Assembly: GCA_041395865.1 (NCBI GenBank)
Contig: JAWKZQ010000013.1
Location: 1-64,000 of the forward strand
Reading direction: 5' to 3'
DNA length: 64,000 nucleotides
DNA from: IMCC2047 sp041395865
GTDB taxonomy: Bacteria > Pseudomonadota > Gammaproteobacteria > Pseudomonadales > IMCC2047
Positions 18,532 through 27,445 of the stretch are shown in pieces. Positions within the stretch are counted from its first letter, which is position 1. Every line of letters starts with the position of its first letter. A program made the translations under genes and the position numbers. Under the pieces are notes generated by a model, which made no database searches, was not told the DNA's origin, and was given only the letters and a program-made list of their open reading frames with translations.

Positions 18532-19365
18532 TTATGTGACTGGCCGATTTGAAAGATAAACATCGTCCATGCGTCCCCATTGAAAGTCCTTAAGCAGGCG
18601 CGTCACCCGCTCTTCCATTCGCTGAAGATTCAGGTAATGGCGAAAGCGCGATTTAAAACAGGCCTGTTGGCGCGGTTGCCCTGGGTCAATCTCCCAGGGA
18701 TGGAAATAGAAAATTGCCGGGCGCTGTTCCTTTTCATTAACGGCGTTAATGGCCCACTTGGAGAAGGCATAGGGATACAACCGGAAATACCCCCCGCCTC
18801 CAATCGGCAAATTACGTTTGCCCACCGGCAAGGTGGTAATCGGGATCTCAAATAACCGGTCACGGCATTTAAAAATATGCCGCGGCGCTTCCGGGAAACC
18901 ATACAAGTCATGGTTCACGGGATAAACACTTGAGCTGTACAGATAACCCGCGGCCTCCACTTCCTCATGCGCCCACAGGTTTGCCTTACCGATAGAATAA
19001 CTTGGCGCACGATAGCCCTTGACCTGTTCGCCGGAAATATCCTCCAGCAGGTGTTTTGCGGCGGTCACATCGTCCCTGAACTCTTCGCGGCTTTGCTGTG
19101 TCGCACGTTTGTGCAAACTGCCATGGCTTGCCAGCTCGTGTCCTTCACTGCAAATCCGCTTAACCAGGTACGGAAAACGCTCTGCGACCCAGCCCAGCAT
19201 GAAAAAGGTTGCCTTGGTGTCGTGCTCGGCAAACAAGTCCAGTATACGGCTGGTATTGCGATCAACGCGCACCGCCATGTTATCCCAGTTATCCCGGGAT
19301 ATATTGTTTTCAAACGCGGATACCTGGAAATAATCCTCGACATCCACCGTCATTGCATTGGTAAT
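18532..19365 (-). CDS. XrtA system polysaccharide deacetylase
   Basis: NodB-type polysaccharide deacetylase (TIGR03006-like). TVDVEDYFQVSAF stands at the N-terminus; HELASHGSLHKR supplies the metal-binding histidines, RAPSYSIG the catalytic arginine region, and FYFHPWEIDP the C-terminal histidine. The family removes N-acetyl groups from polymer sugars. An ATG at 19545 would overlap wecB by 158 bp with unconserved sequence, so I chose TTG at 19365, 22 bp after the wecB stop and preceded by an AGG; this gives a start MITNAMTVDVEDYF. An ATG at 19353 is the alternative. No signal peptide is evident. Confidence 0.88.
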   Translation of the reverse strand: MTNAMTVDVEDYFQVSAFENNISRDNWDNMAVRVDRNTSRILDLFAEHDTKATFFMLGWVAERFPYLVKRICSEGHELASHGSLHKRATQQSREEFRDDVTAAKHLLEDISGEQVKGYRAPSYSIGKANLWAHEEVEAAGYLYSSSVYPVNHDLYGFPEAPRHIFKCRDRLFEIPITTLPVGKRNLPIGGGGYFRLYPYAFSKWAINAVNEKEQRPAIFYFHPWEIDPGQPRQQACFKSRFRHYLNLQRMEERVTRLLKDFQWGRMDDVYLSNRPVT

Positions 19366-19387
19366 CAAAGTACCTGTCCCACGTCCG

Positions 19388-20521
19388 TTAATTTCCGGCT
19401 TTTTCCGCAAACCAGCCCGCCAGATGCCTCGCAATCCTGACTGCTGCCTGGCCGTCCCAAAGTTCCGGCTGGCGCCCAGCCTTGCCGCCTTCCTTGAGAA
19501 CATGGTGAACTTCTCTAAGAATTGCCGCAGAATCGGTTCCAACAATGGTATTAGTACCCTGCGTTACCGTAATGGGGCGCTCTGTATTTTCCCTCAGCGT
19601 AATACAGGGAACACCCAGCGCAGTGGTTTCTTCCTGAATCCCCCCGGAGTCTGTTAGCACCAGCTTTGCATTGGCCATCAATCCCAGCATTTCCATGTAG
19701 CCCAACGGCTCCAGGCAGTGAATATTCGCTGCCTTTAATTTGTCTTCCAGCGCAAAATCCTGCAGGCGTTGCCGGGTGCGGGGGTGAACGGGAAAAACAA
19801 TGGGCAATTCCTGGCTGACCTCATGGAGCGTCTGCAACAGGCTGGTAAGCACAACCTGCTCATCTACATTGGAAGGACGGTGCATCGTCAGCAGGGCATA
19901 GCCCTGTTGAGCGTTTAATACTTCCCCCGGGTTTTCCAGCGATTGCAGCGTTTGCTCGATGGGGGTCGCCTGTTCAACATGCTTTTTCAGCGTATCAATC
20001 ATGACATTACCCATGAAATGAATTCGCTCGCTGCTCACCCCTTCTCGGTTGAGGTTCTCCTCAGCCGTACGTTCCGTGGTATATAAAAGATCGGAAATCT
20101 GGTCTGTCAGTATACGGTTGATTTCCTCAGGCATTGCCCTGTCGCCACTACGCAGGCCTGATTCGACATGGATGACAGGCACATGATTCTTCACCGCGAC
20201 AAGCGCACAGGCAATGGTGGAGTTTACATCGCCGACAACCAGGACTGCCTGAGCATCAAACTCTGTCATGACCGGCTCAAAGCGCTTCATGATTTCAGCC
20301 GTTTGCACGCTGTGAGTTCCTGAGCCGACACCCAAATCGATATCCGGCTCTGGAATGCCTAACTGTTCAAAAAACTGCCGCTTCATGGCGGCATCATAGT
20401 GTTGCCCGGTATGTACGAGCTTAACTTCGATTTCCGGAGCTTCCTGTTTCAGCGCCTCCATAATTGGCGCGATTTTCATAAAATTAGGGCGCGCGCCCAC
20501 AATACAAATGAGTCGATACAT
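19388..20521 (-). CDS. wecB: UDP-N-acetylglucosamine 2-epimerase (non-hydrolysing)
   Basis: A 377-residue cytoplasmic enzyme converting UDP-GlcNAc to UDP-ManNAc. The N-terminal VGARPNFMKIAP, the central HVESGLRSGDRAMPEE and the C-terminal LTDSGGIQEET are conserved active-site segments of non-hydrolysing WecB/MnaA. Its presence implies a ManNAc-derived residue, such as ManNAc or ManNAcA, in the polymer. It starts 24 bp after the ATPase gene and is followed by the deacetylase. A WecB homologue is a regular part of exosortase A loci. Confidence 0.95.
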   Translation of the reverse strand: MYRLICIVGARPNFMKIAPIMEALKQEAPEIEVKLVHTGQHYDAAMKRQFFEQLGIPEPDIDLGVGSGTHSVQTAEIMKRFEPVMTEFDAQAVLVVGDVNSTIACALVAVKNHVPVIHVESGLRSGDRAMPEEINRILTDQISDLLYTTERTAEENLNREGVSSERIHFMGNVMIDTLKKHVEQATPIEQTLQSLENPGEVLNAQQGYALLTMHRPSNVDEQVVLTSLLQTLHEVSQELPIVFPVHPRTRQRLQDFALEDKLKAANIHCLEPLGYMEMLGLMANAKLVLTDSGGIQEETTALGVPCITLRENTERPITVTQGTNTIVGTDSAAILREVHHVLKEGGKAGRQPELWDGQAAVRIARHLAGWFAEKAGN

Positions 20522-20545
20522 AATTTGCTCGTTAAATAAGACGGG

Positions 20546-21565
20546 TTACTGTTTTAGGCGCTCGACAGATTTTTTTAATTGGCTGAGCTTATCCTGCAAA
20601 GCCTTCTCCAGGGATTCCACCACCAGCTCAAGGTGCTCAATCTGCTCGTCCGAGGCTGTTATTGAGGCCCCGGTTGAGGAGGCAGACTGGCGTTTCGAGG
20701 CGCTGCTCTCATCCGCCGTGTCAGCCAAGGCCTTAATCGGCTCATTCGGTACCTTAACCTCGGCAGCCAATTCTTCGGCCACTTTGTTGATCACCTCGGG
20801 TTTGAAAACAAAAAGTTCTTCCAGGTACCCGAACAGGAGCAGGCGATCACAAAACACATTAATCCGCCGGGGAACGCCATTGGTAAAATTGTGGATCAAC
20901 TCAAAGGCAATATCCGTAATCACCGGACGCGAAGACCAGCCAACTTCTTTCAGGCGGTGCTCGATGTATAGGCGCGTTTCCTTTTTATCCAAAGGCTCCA
21001 GGTGACAGGAAGCAATAATACGTTGTCGCAGCTGCTCCATGCCCGGTGAGTTAATGGTTTGCCTGAACTCTTCCTGCCCTAACAGGAAGCTTTGGATCAG
21101 CGAGCGCTTATCCGTCTGGAAGTTCGACAACATTCGCAACTCTTCAACCGTTTCTGCGGGCAGGTTCTGCGCCTCGTCCACCACCAATAGGACACGTTTA
21201 CCCTGAAATTCACATTTTTTCAGGAATGTTTCAAACTGCTTGAGCAACGAGGCTTTGGACAGGCCTTCATAGGGCAAGCCAAAGGAGGAGGACACCATTT
21301 TCAGCAACTCGTCCGGTTGCAGTTTGGTAGTCACCAACTGAGCAGCAACCACCTTCTGCTGGTCTAGCTCAGCAAACAGGTTGCGGACCAGGGTTGTTTT
21401 ACCGGTACCGATACCGCCGGTAATCACAATAAACCCTTCGCCCTGGCTCAAACCGTAACGCAAATAGGACATCGCGCGTTTATGTACACTACTGTCAAAA
21501 AAGAAACGCGGGTCCGGGCTCAGCTGGAACGGTTTGGTCGATAAATTATAAAAGGCTTCGTACAT
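20546..21565 (-). CDS. XrtA/PEP-CTERM system-associated ATPase (ExeA-like)
   Basis: A 339-residue AAA+ ATPase of the ExeA/GspA type (TIGR03015). It opens MYEAFYNLSTKPFQLSPDP, with Walker A GGIGTGKTT at 50-58 and Walker B LLVVDEAQN around residue 130. Residues from about 300 form a charged heptad-like coiled coil. The family is restricted to exosortase A loci and may energise assembly or regulate export, but no direct function is known. It lies 72 bp after the barrel gene and 24 bp before wecB. Confidence 0.93.
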   Translation of the reverse strand: MYEAFYNLSTKPFQLSPDPRFFFDSSVHKRAMSYLRYGLSQGEGFIVITGGIGTGKTTLVRNLFAELDQQKVVAAQLVTTKLQPDELLKMVSSSFGLPYEGLSKASLLKQFETFLKKCEFQGKRVLLVVDEAQNLPAETVEELRMLSNFQTDKRSLIQSFLLGQEEFRQTINSPGMEQLRQRIIASCHLEPLDKKETRLYIEHRLKEVGWSSRPVITDIAFELIHNFTNGVPRRINVFCDRLLLFGYLEELFVFKPEVINKVAEELAAEVKVPNEPIKALADTADESSASKRQSASSTGASITASDEQIEHLELVVESLEKALQDKLSQLKKSVERLKQ

Positions 21566-21637
21566 ATTTATGTGTTTCGCTCATTAATTGCGCACCCAAT
21601 GGAAACGGCGACCTTCAAGCCGGGATGCATTGTGCTA

Positions 21638-23248
21638 TCAGAAGAATTTTTCAAAACTGACCGTGAAACGGGTTTCGTCATAGTTGCGCGATGCAACATT
21701 TGATTCACGATCGTAATACTGGGCTTCCACATAAAAAATCGAGCTGCCACCAATCTGCTGTGTGACCCGCCAACGGTAACGCATAATGTCGTCTTCCTGG
21801 CCATCATCAAACTCCAGGGAACTGTCTGTAATCGCCACCGTTGAGTCCGTTCTTGGTGCGATCTGGTGATCCCAGGCGAGATCGATAACGGTATCTTTTT
21901 CGCTTTCATTATCTGCCACGAAGGTCCGACGGGCGTTGCGGGCTGATAATGTAATCGTATTGCGCGCACCCACCAACGATACACTCGCAAAAGCGGTCTT
22001 ATTAATAAATGTATCCTCAGTAATGTCCGTATTTAGTTGACTTATAAGCCGAAACTCTTCCCCTGGCTGTAAGCTATCACCCGGCAAAAATTCTCGACAT
22101 TGTGCGGCAAGACTAGCCCCTCCAGGGCATATAGCGACTCCATACTGCTCAGCAAGACTGAGGCTACGGAAGTCTGAAACGCCTTCACTGTAGGACAGGT
22201 TCCAACGCGTCCAACGGCTGGTATGGGTTAGGCTCCCGTTATAGGTTTCACCAAAAAAACGGTTGCCATAGTTGAGGTTGATATCGGTCCGGGCTGTGGG
22301 CGCCCAGTAAATATCCGCACTGACAAAGCTACTGTCCTCGCCAGGGCGGGGATCGACACGATCGTTATACAGAATGGTTGTACTGAAATCGTCGGAGGGA
22401 GCCCAGGTAAAACCGCCCCCTACCGTACTATCCTCCGGGCTGGTGTTACCCCGGTCGCCTACAAACTCAAAGTCCTCATAGGTACCAGACAGGACCGCAC
22501 TTAAGGAGCGCGTTAAGCGATAGTTAATTCGTGCGCTGGCCGTTTCGGTATCACTCTTATCGCCGTCATCATAATCAACCTGTTTATTATCGTAGTCGAC
22601 ATCCCAGCTGAATCGACCGGTGGCGGTTCCGTTAACGACAGATAAGGACACACCATTGCCGTCGCTGTCACTACCGCTCTCCTCAGTGTTAACCGAATCA
22701 TGCGTCAAGCGTAAATCCCATTCCAGGATATTGCCCAACTGCTCCCGCCAGTAAGGTGAAATACTGTAGGTGTAAACATCGCTGACATTGCTGCCGCCGC
22801 TGATCGTGTCGCCTGATGCATCACTTTTGCGGTCGACCAGCTGTTGCCGGATGGAGGCGGAAAGATCAATAAATAAAGTCTCATCAACCACTTCACCTGT
22901 TAAATCAGAAAACAGCCGATGATTGGTCGCATTACGATCACTTTCGTCGAAATAAAAGAGGTTTTGCAGGCTGTAATCCAGGCTCATCTGCAAACGCCGG
23001 CTATCGCGAACCACATTGATGCTGGGCGTAATTTCCAACGCCACATCGCTATCGGCACTGACATTGCGGTCAATATTGTCAGAATAGGTCGTCGCAACCT
23101 TGATTGAAGGCGTTACATCCCAGTCACTCGCCAAAATACAGGGTGATACGGCAAACGCTCCAGCCGCAATAGCCATAGCAGCCAGGGGTTTTCCGGACAT
23201 ATGAGCACAAACGTTTTTGATATTCTTATTCGCTGTAGTAGTAGCCAT
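21638..23248 (-). CDS. PEP-CTERM system-associated outer-membrane beta-barrel protein (TIGR03016-type)
   Basis: A 536-residue protein with an extended N-terminus (residues 1-16) followed by a signal peptide ending near ILASDWD (about 40). The rest is amphipathic beta strands with many aromatic belts and Asp/Ser-rich turns, ending in RFTVSFEKFF, a C-terminal aromatic as outer-membrane barrels require. This matches TIGR03016, the putative export pore of XrtA exopolysaccharide systems. The ATG at 23248 has GAGGG five bases upstream and lies inside the 3' end of the autokinase gene (23 bp overlap), so translation is coupled; an ATG at 23200 lacks a ribosome site. Confidence 0.9.
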   Translation of the reverse strand: MATTTANKNIKNVCAHMSGKPLAAMAIAAGAFAVSPCILASDWDVTPSIKVATTYSDNIDRNVSADSDVALEITPSINVVRDSRRLQMSLDYSLQNLFYFDESDRNATNHRLFSDLTGEVVDETLFIDLSASIRQQLVDRKSDASGDTISGGSNVSDVYTYSISPYWREQLGNILEWDLRLTHDSVNTEESGSDSDGNGVSLSVVNGTATGRFSWDVDYDNKQVDYDDGDKSDTETASARINYRLTRSLSAVLSGTYEDFEFVGDRGNTSPEDSTVGGGFTWAPSDDFSTTILYNDRVDPRPGEDSSFVSADIYWAPTARTDINLNYGNRFFGETYNGSLTHTSRWTRWNLSYSEGVSDFRSLSLAEQYGVAICPGGASLAAQCREFLPGDSLQPGEEFRLISQLNTDITEDTFINKTAFASVSLVGARNTITLSARNARRTFVADNESEKDTVIDLAWDHQIAPRTDSTVAITDSSLEFDDGQEDDIMRYRWRVTQQIGGSSIFYVEAQYYDRESNVASRNYDETRFTVSFEKFF

Positions 23249-24134
23249 AATATCCCTCTGCCAACGAGTATGATTTATTCAAAATCAGACCGCTGATTTT
23301 CGACTGTTCCAGTTTTGCCAACGCATCCTTAACAGCTTGTTGGGAAGTTTTATCCTGTTCGATTACCAGTGCAATCTGGCCAACCAGATCCGAAAGCACT
23401 TTGGCCTCACTGGTTATCAAGACAGGCGGCGAATCAAAAATAATGATCCTGTCGGGGTATCGGCTCGACAGCTCTTCTGCCAATTGACGCATGGCGTTAC
23501 TGGCCAGCAATTCATGCGACAGGTGGTGCGTCTTACCGGCCGGCAGGATCGTCAGATTATTAATGTTGGTGTTCAGCAGGATATCTGAAAGGGATTCGAT
23601 TTCCCCGTTAAGATATTCAACCAACCCTTGGTTTTCTTCCACGCCCAGCATACGCCCAAGCCCGGGCTTAACGACATCAGCGTCCACCAGCAGCACACGG
23701 CAATCCCGCTCTACGGCAATACTTAATGCCAAATTCAGTGAGCTGAAGGTTTTGCCTTCTCCGGAATAGGCGCTGGTTACCATAATCAGGTTATCCGGCA
23801 AATTGGTACCGGCACTGGCCATGGCCTTTTGCAGCAAGGGGCGTTTAATGTGCTTATACTCTTCCTTGATTTTGCTCCGGCTATCATCAGGAAGAATAGC
23901 GCCCATTTTTTCCAGCACTTCGAAATCTATTTCGACTGTATTAGTCGAGCGTTCGCCTGTGTGGCTGTGCTCAATCTCATGAGCGCTCACCCCCTCCTTC
24001 CGGAAAATACTACTGGCTTCGGCAGGTTGAGGGTCAGCAGCTAACGGCTCCTGGGCAGGACTGACACGATCGTCCTCAAGCACAGCTTGTTGCGCTTGGC
24101 GATGCTTATCTAAGGCTTTTTCAATGGTATCCAT
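23226..24134 (-). CDS. XrtA-associated tyrosine autokinase (BY-kinase)
   Basis: A 302-residue cytoplasmic bacterial tyrosine kinase (TIGR03018). Walker A is SAYSGEGKTF at 121-130, Walker A' LLVDADV at 148-154, and Walker B IIFDSPP lies further on. The C-terminus is a tyrosine cluster (EGYYGYYYSE), the autophosphorylated tail of BY-kinases. Such kinases control polymer length and export by cycling between phosphorylated states with the Wzz partner, encoded just upstream (31 bp gap). There is no transmembrane domain, as usual when kinase and Wzz protein are separate. Confidence 0.94.
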   Translation of the reverse strand: MDTIEKALDKHRQAQQAVLEDDRVSPAQEPLAADPQPAEASSIFRKEGVSAHEIEHSHTGERSTNTVEIDFEVLEKMGAILPDDSRSKIKEEYKHIKRPLLQKAMASAGTNLPDNLIMVTSAYSGEGKTFSSLNLALSIAVERDCRVLLVDADVVKPGLGRMLGVEENQGLVEYLNGEIESLSDILLNTNINNLTILPAGKTHHLSHELLASNAMRQLAEELSSRYPDRIIIFDSPPVLITSEAKVLSDLVGQIALVIEQDKTSQQAVKDALAKLEQSKISGLILNKSYSLAEGYYGYYYSE

Positions 24135-24165
24135 ACTTTCTTATCTCAATCAATCTTGGCTGTTA

Positions 24166-25701
24166 TCAACGACTAAATAACAGCTGGAATAGCAAAAGAA
24201 CTGAATAAGCCGTTAGCAGTAAAAATACCATCCCGATAAACAGGTAAAGATATCGTCGGCTTAAAGCCATCTGTGCAGGGTCTTCCACAAAGGAGACCGT
24301 TCCAAGCACCGGCAAACCCGTGCTTAATGCCAGCATCCTTACACTGGAGTAAGTCGGCCTTATCAGCACCAGCAACAGGCTGAAGGCGATGCCAACCGCA
24401 ATTGCCGCAACAAGCACCCCGGTCATATACAGAACTCTCGGCGGCCCGGCCGGTTCGAAGGGAACACGTGCGGGGTCGACAACACGGAATTCGATATCGT
24501 CAGAAGCCTGGCTGGCTTTCTGGGTGATTTGCGCCTGTTCCCGACGTGTTAACAGCTCCTGGTACTTACGTTTGATAACATCGTAATCACGGTTCAAGTC
24601 GGCCATCTGCGCTTCAACTGCAGGGATGGTATGAACCAGTTGCTGGAGTTTCGCGACTTTCTCTTCGTGTGCCTTTACCCGTGCCTGTAAAGCAGCCACC
24701 TGAGCCGTAGCATTGCTCAAGCTCAATTTAAGTGATTGCAATACCGGATTGTCAGCCTCTAACGAACCACTTTCCGCCCTCGCCGCCAACTCCTTGTTTC
24801 GCTTGTATTCAAGGTCCCGGATTTGCGACTTGAGGGTAATGACATCCGGGTGCTTGGATGTGTATTTCAGGGACATTTCATCCAGTCGGGATTGCAGGGC
24901 GGAAATTCGCGCATCGTATTTGGAGGTTGTTTCCAGGTCACTGGTCTCGAACACGAAAGCAAGCTCTTCCTCCTGATCCTCAATCTGCTGCTGGATGGAA
25001 TCACGCTGGCGAACCGCTTCTGTCAAAATAAGGTTCGCGGACTCAACTTCCCCCATTGCCGACTGTAGGCGCTGATAATAGTCACTGCCTCCCGAAGAAA
25101 GGTAATCAACGTTTTGCCTCTTAAACTCGACAAGACGCGCCTCCGAATCCTTTAGTCGCTGCTCGTAGTCTTTGATTTCGGAGTCCAGGAAGCGTTTTGC
25201 CGTGACAGACTCCTCCCTGTTTTCACCCAATGTATTCTCAACAAAGACCGTCAATACGGACTGCACAACACGCTTGGCAACCTCGCGGTTTTCATCCAGA
25301 TAGCTAACCACGTACAGGTCCTGGCCCCGCCCCTGCTGCCCTAACTTAATTTTACTTTTCAGGTCTTCGAGCAGGCTGTCCATTTCCTTGTCTGTTTTCA
25401 CCTGCAGATCCAGGTCACTCATGCGGGCAATTTTCTCCAGATTAGGGCGACTCAACAGAGTCGTCACCATCAGCTGGATTTGCTGAGCCGGAGAACTGGA
25501 AAAGGTGAGGCCTCTCAGAAGCGGCTTGAGAAAAGACTGCGTATCGATATGTATCCGGGCAGATGCTTCATATTGGTTGGGGAGTTTCATGACAACTCCC
25601 CAACCAACAATACACACCAGCCAGGCTGCCGCCAGGGCATACCATCGTTTATTCCAGATTGCCCTGAGGTAGGAAAGGGCTAAATCAATAATATCCTGCA
25701 T
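24166..25701 (-). CDS. XrtA system polysaccharide chain-length determinant (Wzz-like)
   Basis: A 511-residue inner-membrane polysaccharide co-polymerase (TIGR03007). One helix lies near residues 19-36 and further helices near 425-448 and 483-505. The long periplasmic segment between is rich in heptad coiled coil (for example residues 180-400). It should set the chain length of the polymer and act as membrane partner of the tyrosine autokinase encoded next. The gene lies 23 bp after the export lipoprotein gene. Length fits the family. Confidence 0.94.
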   Translation of the reverse strand: MQDIIDLALSYLRAIWNKRWYALAAAWLVCIVGWGVVMKLPNQYEASARIHIDTQSFLKPLLRGLTFSSSPAQQIQLMVTTLLSRPNLEKIARMSDLDLQVKTDKEMDSLLEDLKSKIKLGQQGRGQDLYVVSYLDENREVAKRVVQSVLTVFVENTLGENREESVTAKRFLDSEIKDYEQRLKDSEARLVEFKRQNVDYLSSGGSDYYQRLQSAMGEVESANLILTEAVRQRDSIQQQIEDQEEELAFVFETSDLETTSKYDARISALQSRLDEMSLKYTSKHPDVITLKSQIRDLEYKRNKELAARAESGSLEADNPVLQSLKLSLSNATAQVAALQARVKAHEEKVAKLQQLVHTIPAVEAQMADLNRDYDVIKRKYQELLTRREQAQITQKASQASDDIEFRVVDPARVPFEPAGPPRVLYMTGVLVAAIAVGIAFSLLLVLIRPTYSSVRMLALSTGLPVLGTVSFVEDPAQMALSRRYLYLFIGMVFLLLTAYSVLLLFQLLFSR

Positions 25702-25724
25702 AAAAAAGCTAACTCATCCGTAAA

Positions 25725-26363
25725 TTAGAAAAATGACTCAGGGATAATCAAAACATCGCCGGGCTTCATGTCTACATTAGCCGTAATATCCCCACCACGC
25801 AGCAAGTCTTTAAGCCTTACGCGGTATTCTTTACGTTCGCCATCGACAACCCTGACAATTCTTGCCCGGTTGCCCGCAGCAAATTCAGTCAAACCACCCA
25901 CAGCGATCATCACATCAAGAGCCGTCATCTGCTCTTTATAGGGAATCGCCTGAGGGTTGGCTGCGGCACCAACAATGCGAATCTGTTCACTATAGGGTCC
26001 TGCATAATCGCCAACAATCACTGTCACGATCGGTTCTTTGATATAAGTTGCGAGAATTTCTTCGATATCACGCGCCAGTTGGGTAGGCGTTTTACCACTC
26101 GCCTGAAGCTCTTCGACCAGAGGCGTTGTAATTTTACCGTCAGGGCGCACAGTAACTGTGTTGGAAATCTCAGGGTTACGCCATACAAAGATATTAACCG
26201 AATCCCCTGGACCAATCTGGTATGTATAGTCACCCGTTTTGGCCATTGAAGACTCCTGGACAACGGATGAAGGAAGCGTCTTTCCGCCATTGGAAGCACA
26301 CCCCACAAGCAGCGCCATACCCACTAACAAGGCATAACCTTTGGCAATTTTTTTCATATCCAT
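25725..26363 (-). CDS. epsE: XrtA/PEP-CTERM system polysaccharide export lipoprotein (EpsE/Wza-like)
   Basis: A 212-residue outer-membrane lipoprotein. The signal peptide ends in lipobox LLVGC with the acylated Cys22. A Poly_export domain follows (YQIGPGDSVNIFVWRNPEI, near residues 49-67) and then an SLBB-type C-terminal part (VGAAANPQAIPYKEQMTALD). It is the Wza-family exit component of XrtA exopolysaccharide systems (TIGR03027-like). The start is set by GGAGGG six bases before the ATG. As the first gene of the long operon, its upstream region must carry the main promoter. Confidence 0.93.
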   Translation of the reverse strand: MDMKKIAKGYALLVGMALLVGCASNGGKTLPSSVVQESSMAKTGDYTYQIGPGDSVNIFVWRNPEISNTVTVRPDGKITTPLVEELQASGKTPTQLARDIEEILATYIKEPIVTVIVGDYAGPYSEQIRIVGAAANPQAIPYKEQMTALDVMIAVGGLTEFAAGNRARIVRVVDGERKEYRVRLKDLLRGGDITANVDMKPGDVLIIPESFF

Positions 26364-26651
26364 ATTTACCCTCCGGAATCTACATTAACCCTAAATGATG
26401 TTCAGCACTTCCATAGGAAGAGCCACGATATCGTACACAACTCAAACAAGTGTAGCCCATCAAAAGATATTTTGAATACCTTTCAGAACATTAGCTCCAG
26501 ATGTTTATTTAACGACAAACTATGGAGAATTGATGAAAATCAATCTTTTAATTTAGTAGAACTGCTAAATATCACTACACTTAAAAATATAAAGGCACTT
26601 ACGTGAAAGTGCTTATTCTCAGTCAGTTATCATGCAAACAGATGTTGACCT
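26364..26651. promoter_or_regulatory. divergent intergenic region of the XrtA operon
   Basis: This 288-bp AT-rich spacer separates the start of the long minus-strand operon from the plus-strand acyltransferase, so it should hold both promoters. Two short perfect inverted repeats are visible: ATTGAT-N4-ATCAAT at 26529-26544 and GCACTT-N6-AAGTGC at 26595-26612. They may be operators or transcript hairpins. I could not find a convincing sigma-54 or sigma-70 promoter here by eye, although PrsR is a sigma-54 activator. Confidence 0.4.
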
Positions 26652-27419
26652 ATGTTTAGCGAAAAAACCAAAGACAGCTTTTCCAAATACTTCAGGCTGA
26701 TCTACGCCAATTCCCCAGCGCTTTTGTCGCAGGTCTACAAAATTCGCTACGACGTCTTTTGTACGGAGCTTGAGCTGGAAAAGGGCTGTCCGGTTGATAT
26801 TGAAAAAGACCAGTTCGACGCTTACTCCTATCACTACCTGTTACACCACAAATCCAGTAACAGGTATGCCGGCACCATACGCATGGTACTCCCCCCCAAG
26901 GATGAGCCAGAGCTTCCAATTCCAATTGAGAAATTCTGTATCGACGCAATCGACCGGTCCATTATCGATATATCCAAATTACCGCGTGGCAGTTTCGGCG
27001 AAGTATCACGCCTTGCCGTACCCGCGGTATTTCGAAAAAGGGCGGGCGAAGCGGGCAAGCCCTATATTATTCCCTCGGAAAAAGCGTTCTGCGAAAATCC
27101 ATTGGAGCGGCGCCATTTCCCCCACATTGCCATAGGCCTTTATCTGGCAGTGGCATCACTCGCCATGTTTAAACAACTCGATTACATTTTCGTAATGATC
27201 GAACCCCGGCTCGCAAAGGCGCTAAACCGCGCTGGACTGCATTTCGAACAAATGGGGGAAGTGGTTGAGTATCACGGCCAACGGGCCCCTTTCTTCATCA
27301 CCCCGGACCTGCTCAACAACCACCTGAAACCGGACTTAAAAACCCTGTACCAAGAAACCTTCAACCAGATACGCGAGGATATGCTGTCCTCTGAGCAGCT
27401 GATCCGGTCAGCCGGTTGA
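26652..27419 (+). CDS. PEP-CTERM/exosortase system-associated acyltransferase
   Basis: A 255-residue protein matching TIGR03694, a GNAT-like family related to acyl-homoserine-lactone synthases and N-acyl amino acid synthases. The region VYKIRYDVFCTELEL (about residues 27-41) is the conserved entry of that fold. It follows with GTIRMVLP and a conserved EVSRLAVP segment. The family occurs with exosortases and may make an acylated small molecule or modify the polymer; no reaction is proven. It is transcribed away from the main operon and has no obvious Shine-Dalgarno before its ATG. Confidence 0.9.
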   Translation: MFSEKTKDSFSKYFRLIYANSPALLSQVYKIRYDVFCTELELEKGCPVDIEKDQFDAYSYHYLLHHKSSNRYAGTIRMVLPPKDEPELPIPIEKFCIDAIDRSIIDISKLPRGSFGEVSRLAVPAVFRKRAGEAGKPYIIPSEKAFCENPLERRHFPHIAIGLYLAVASLAMFKQLDYIFVMIEPRLAKALNRAGLHFEQMGEVVEYHGQRAPFFITPDLLNNHLKPDLKTLYQETFNQIREDMLSSEQLIRSAG

Positions 27420-27445
27420 ACCGGGCTTAAAGCCCTGGGAATTTA

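Noticed and set aside
26594..26613. GGCACTT followed by GTGCTT upstream of the acyltransferase as a sigma-54 promoter
   Set aside because: GG and GC are 15 bp apart rather than 10; the pattern is better described as a short inverted repeat.
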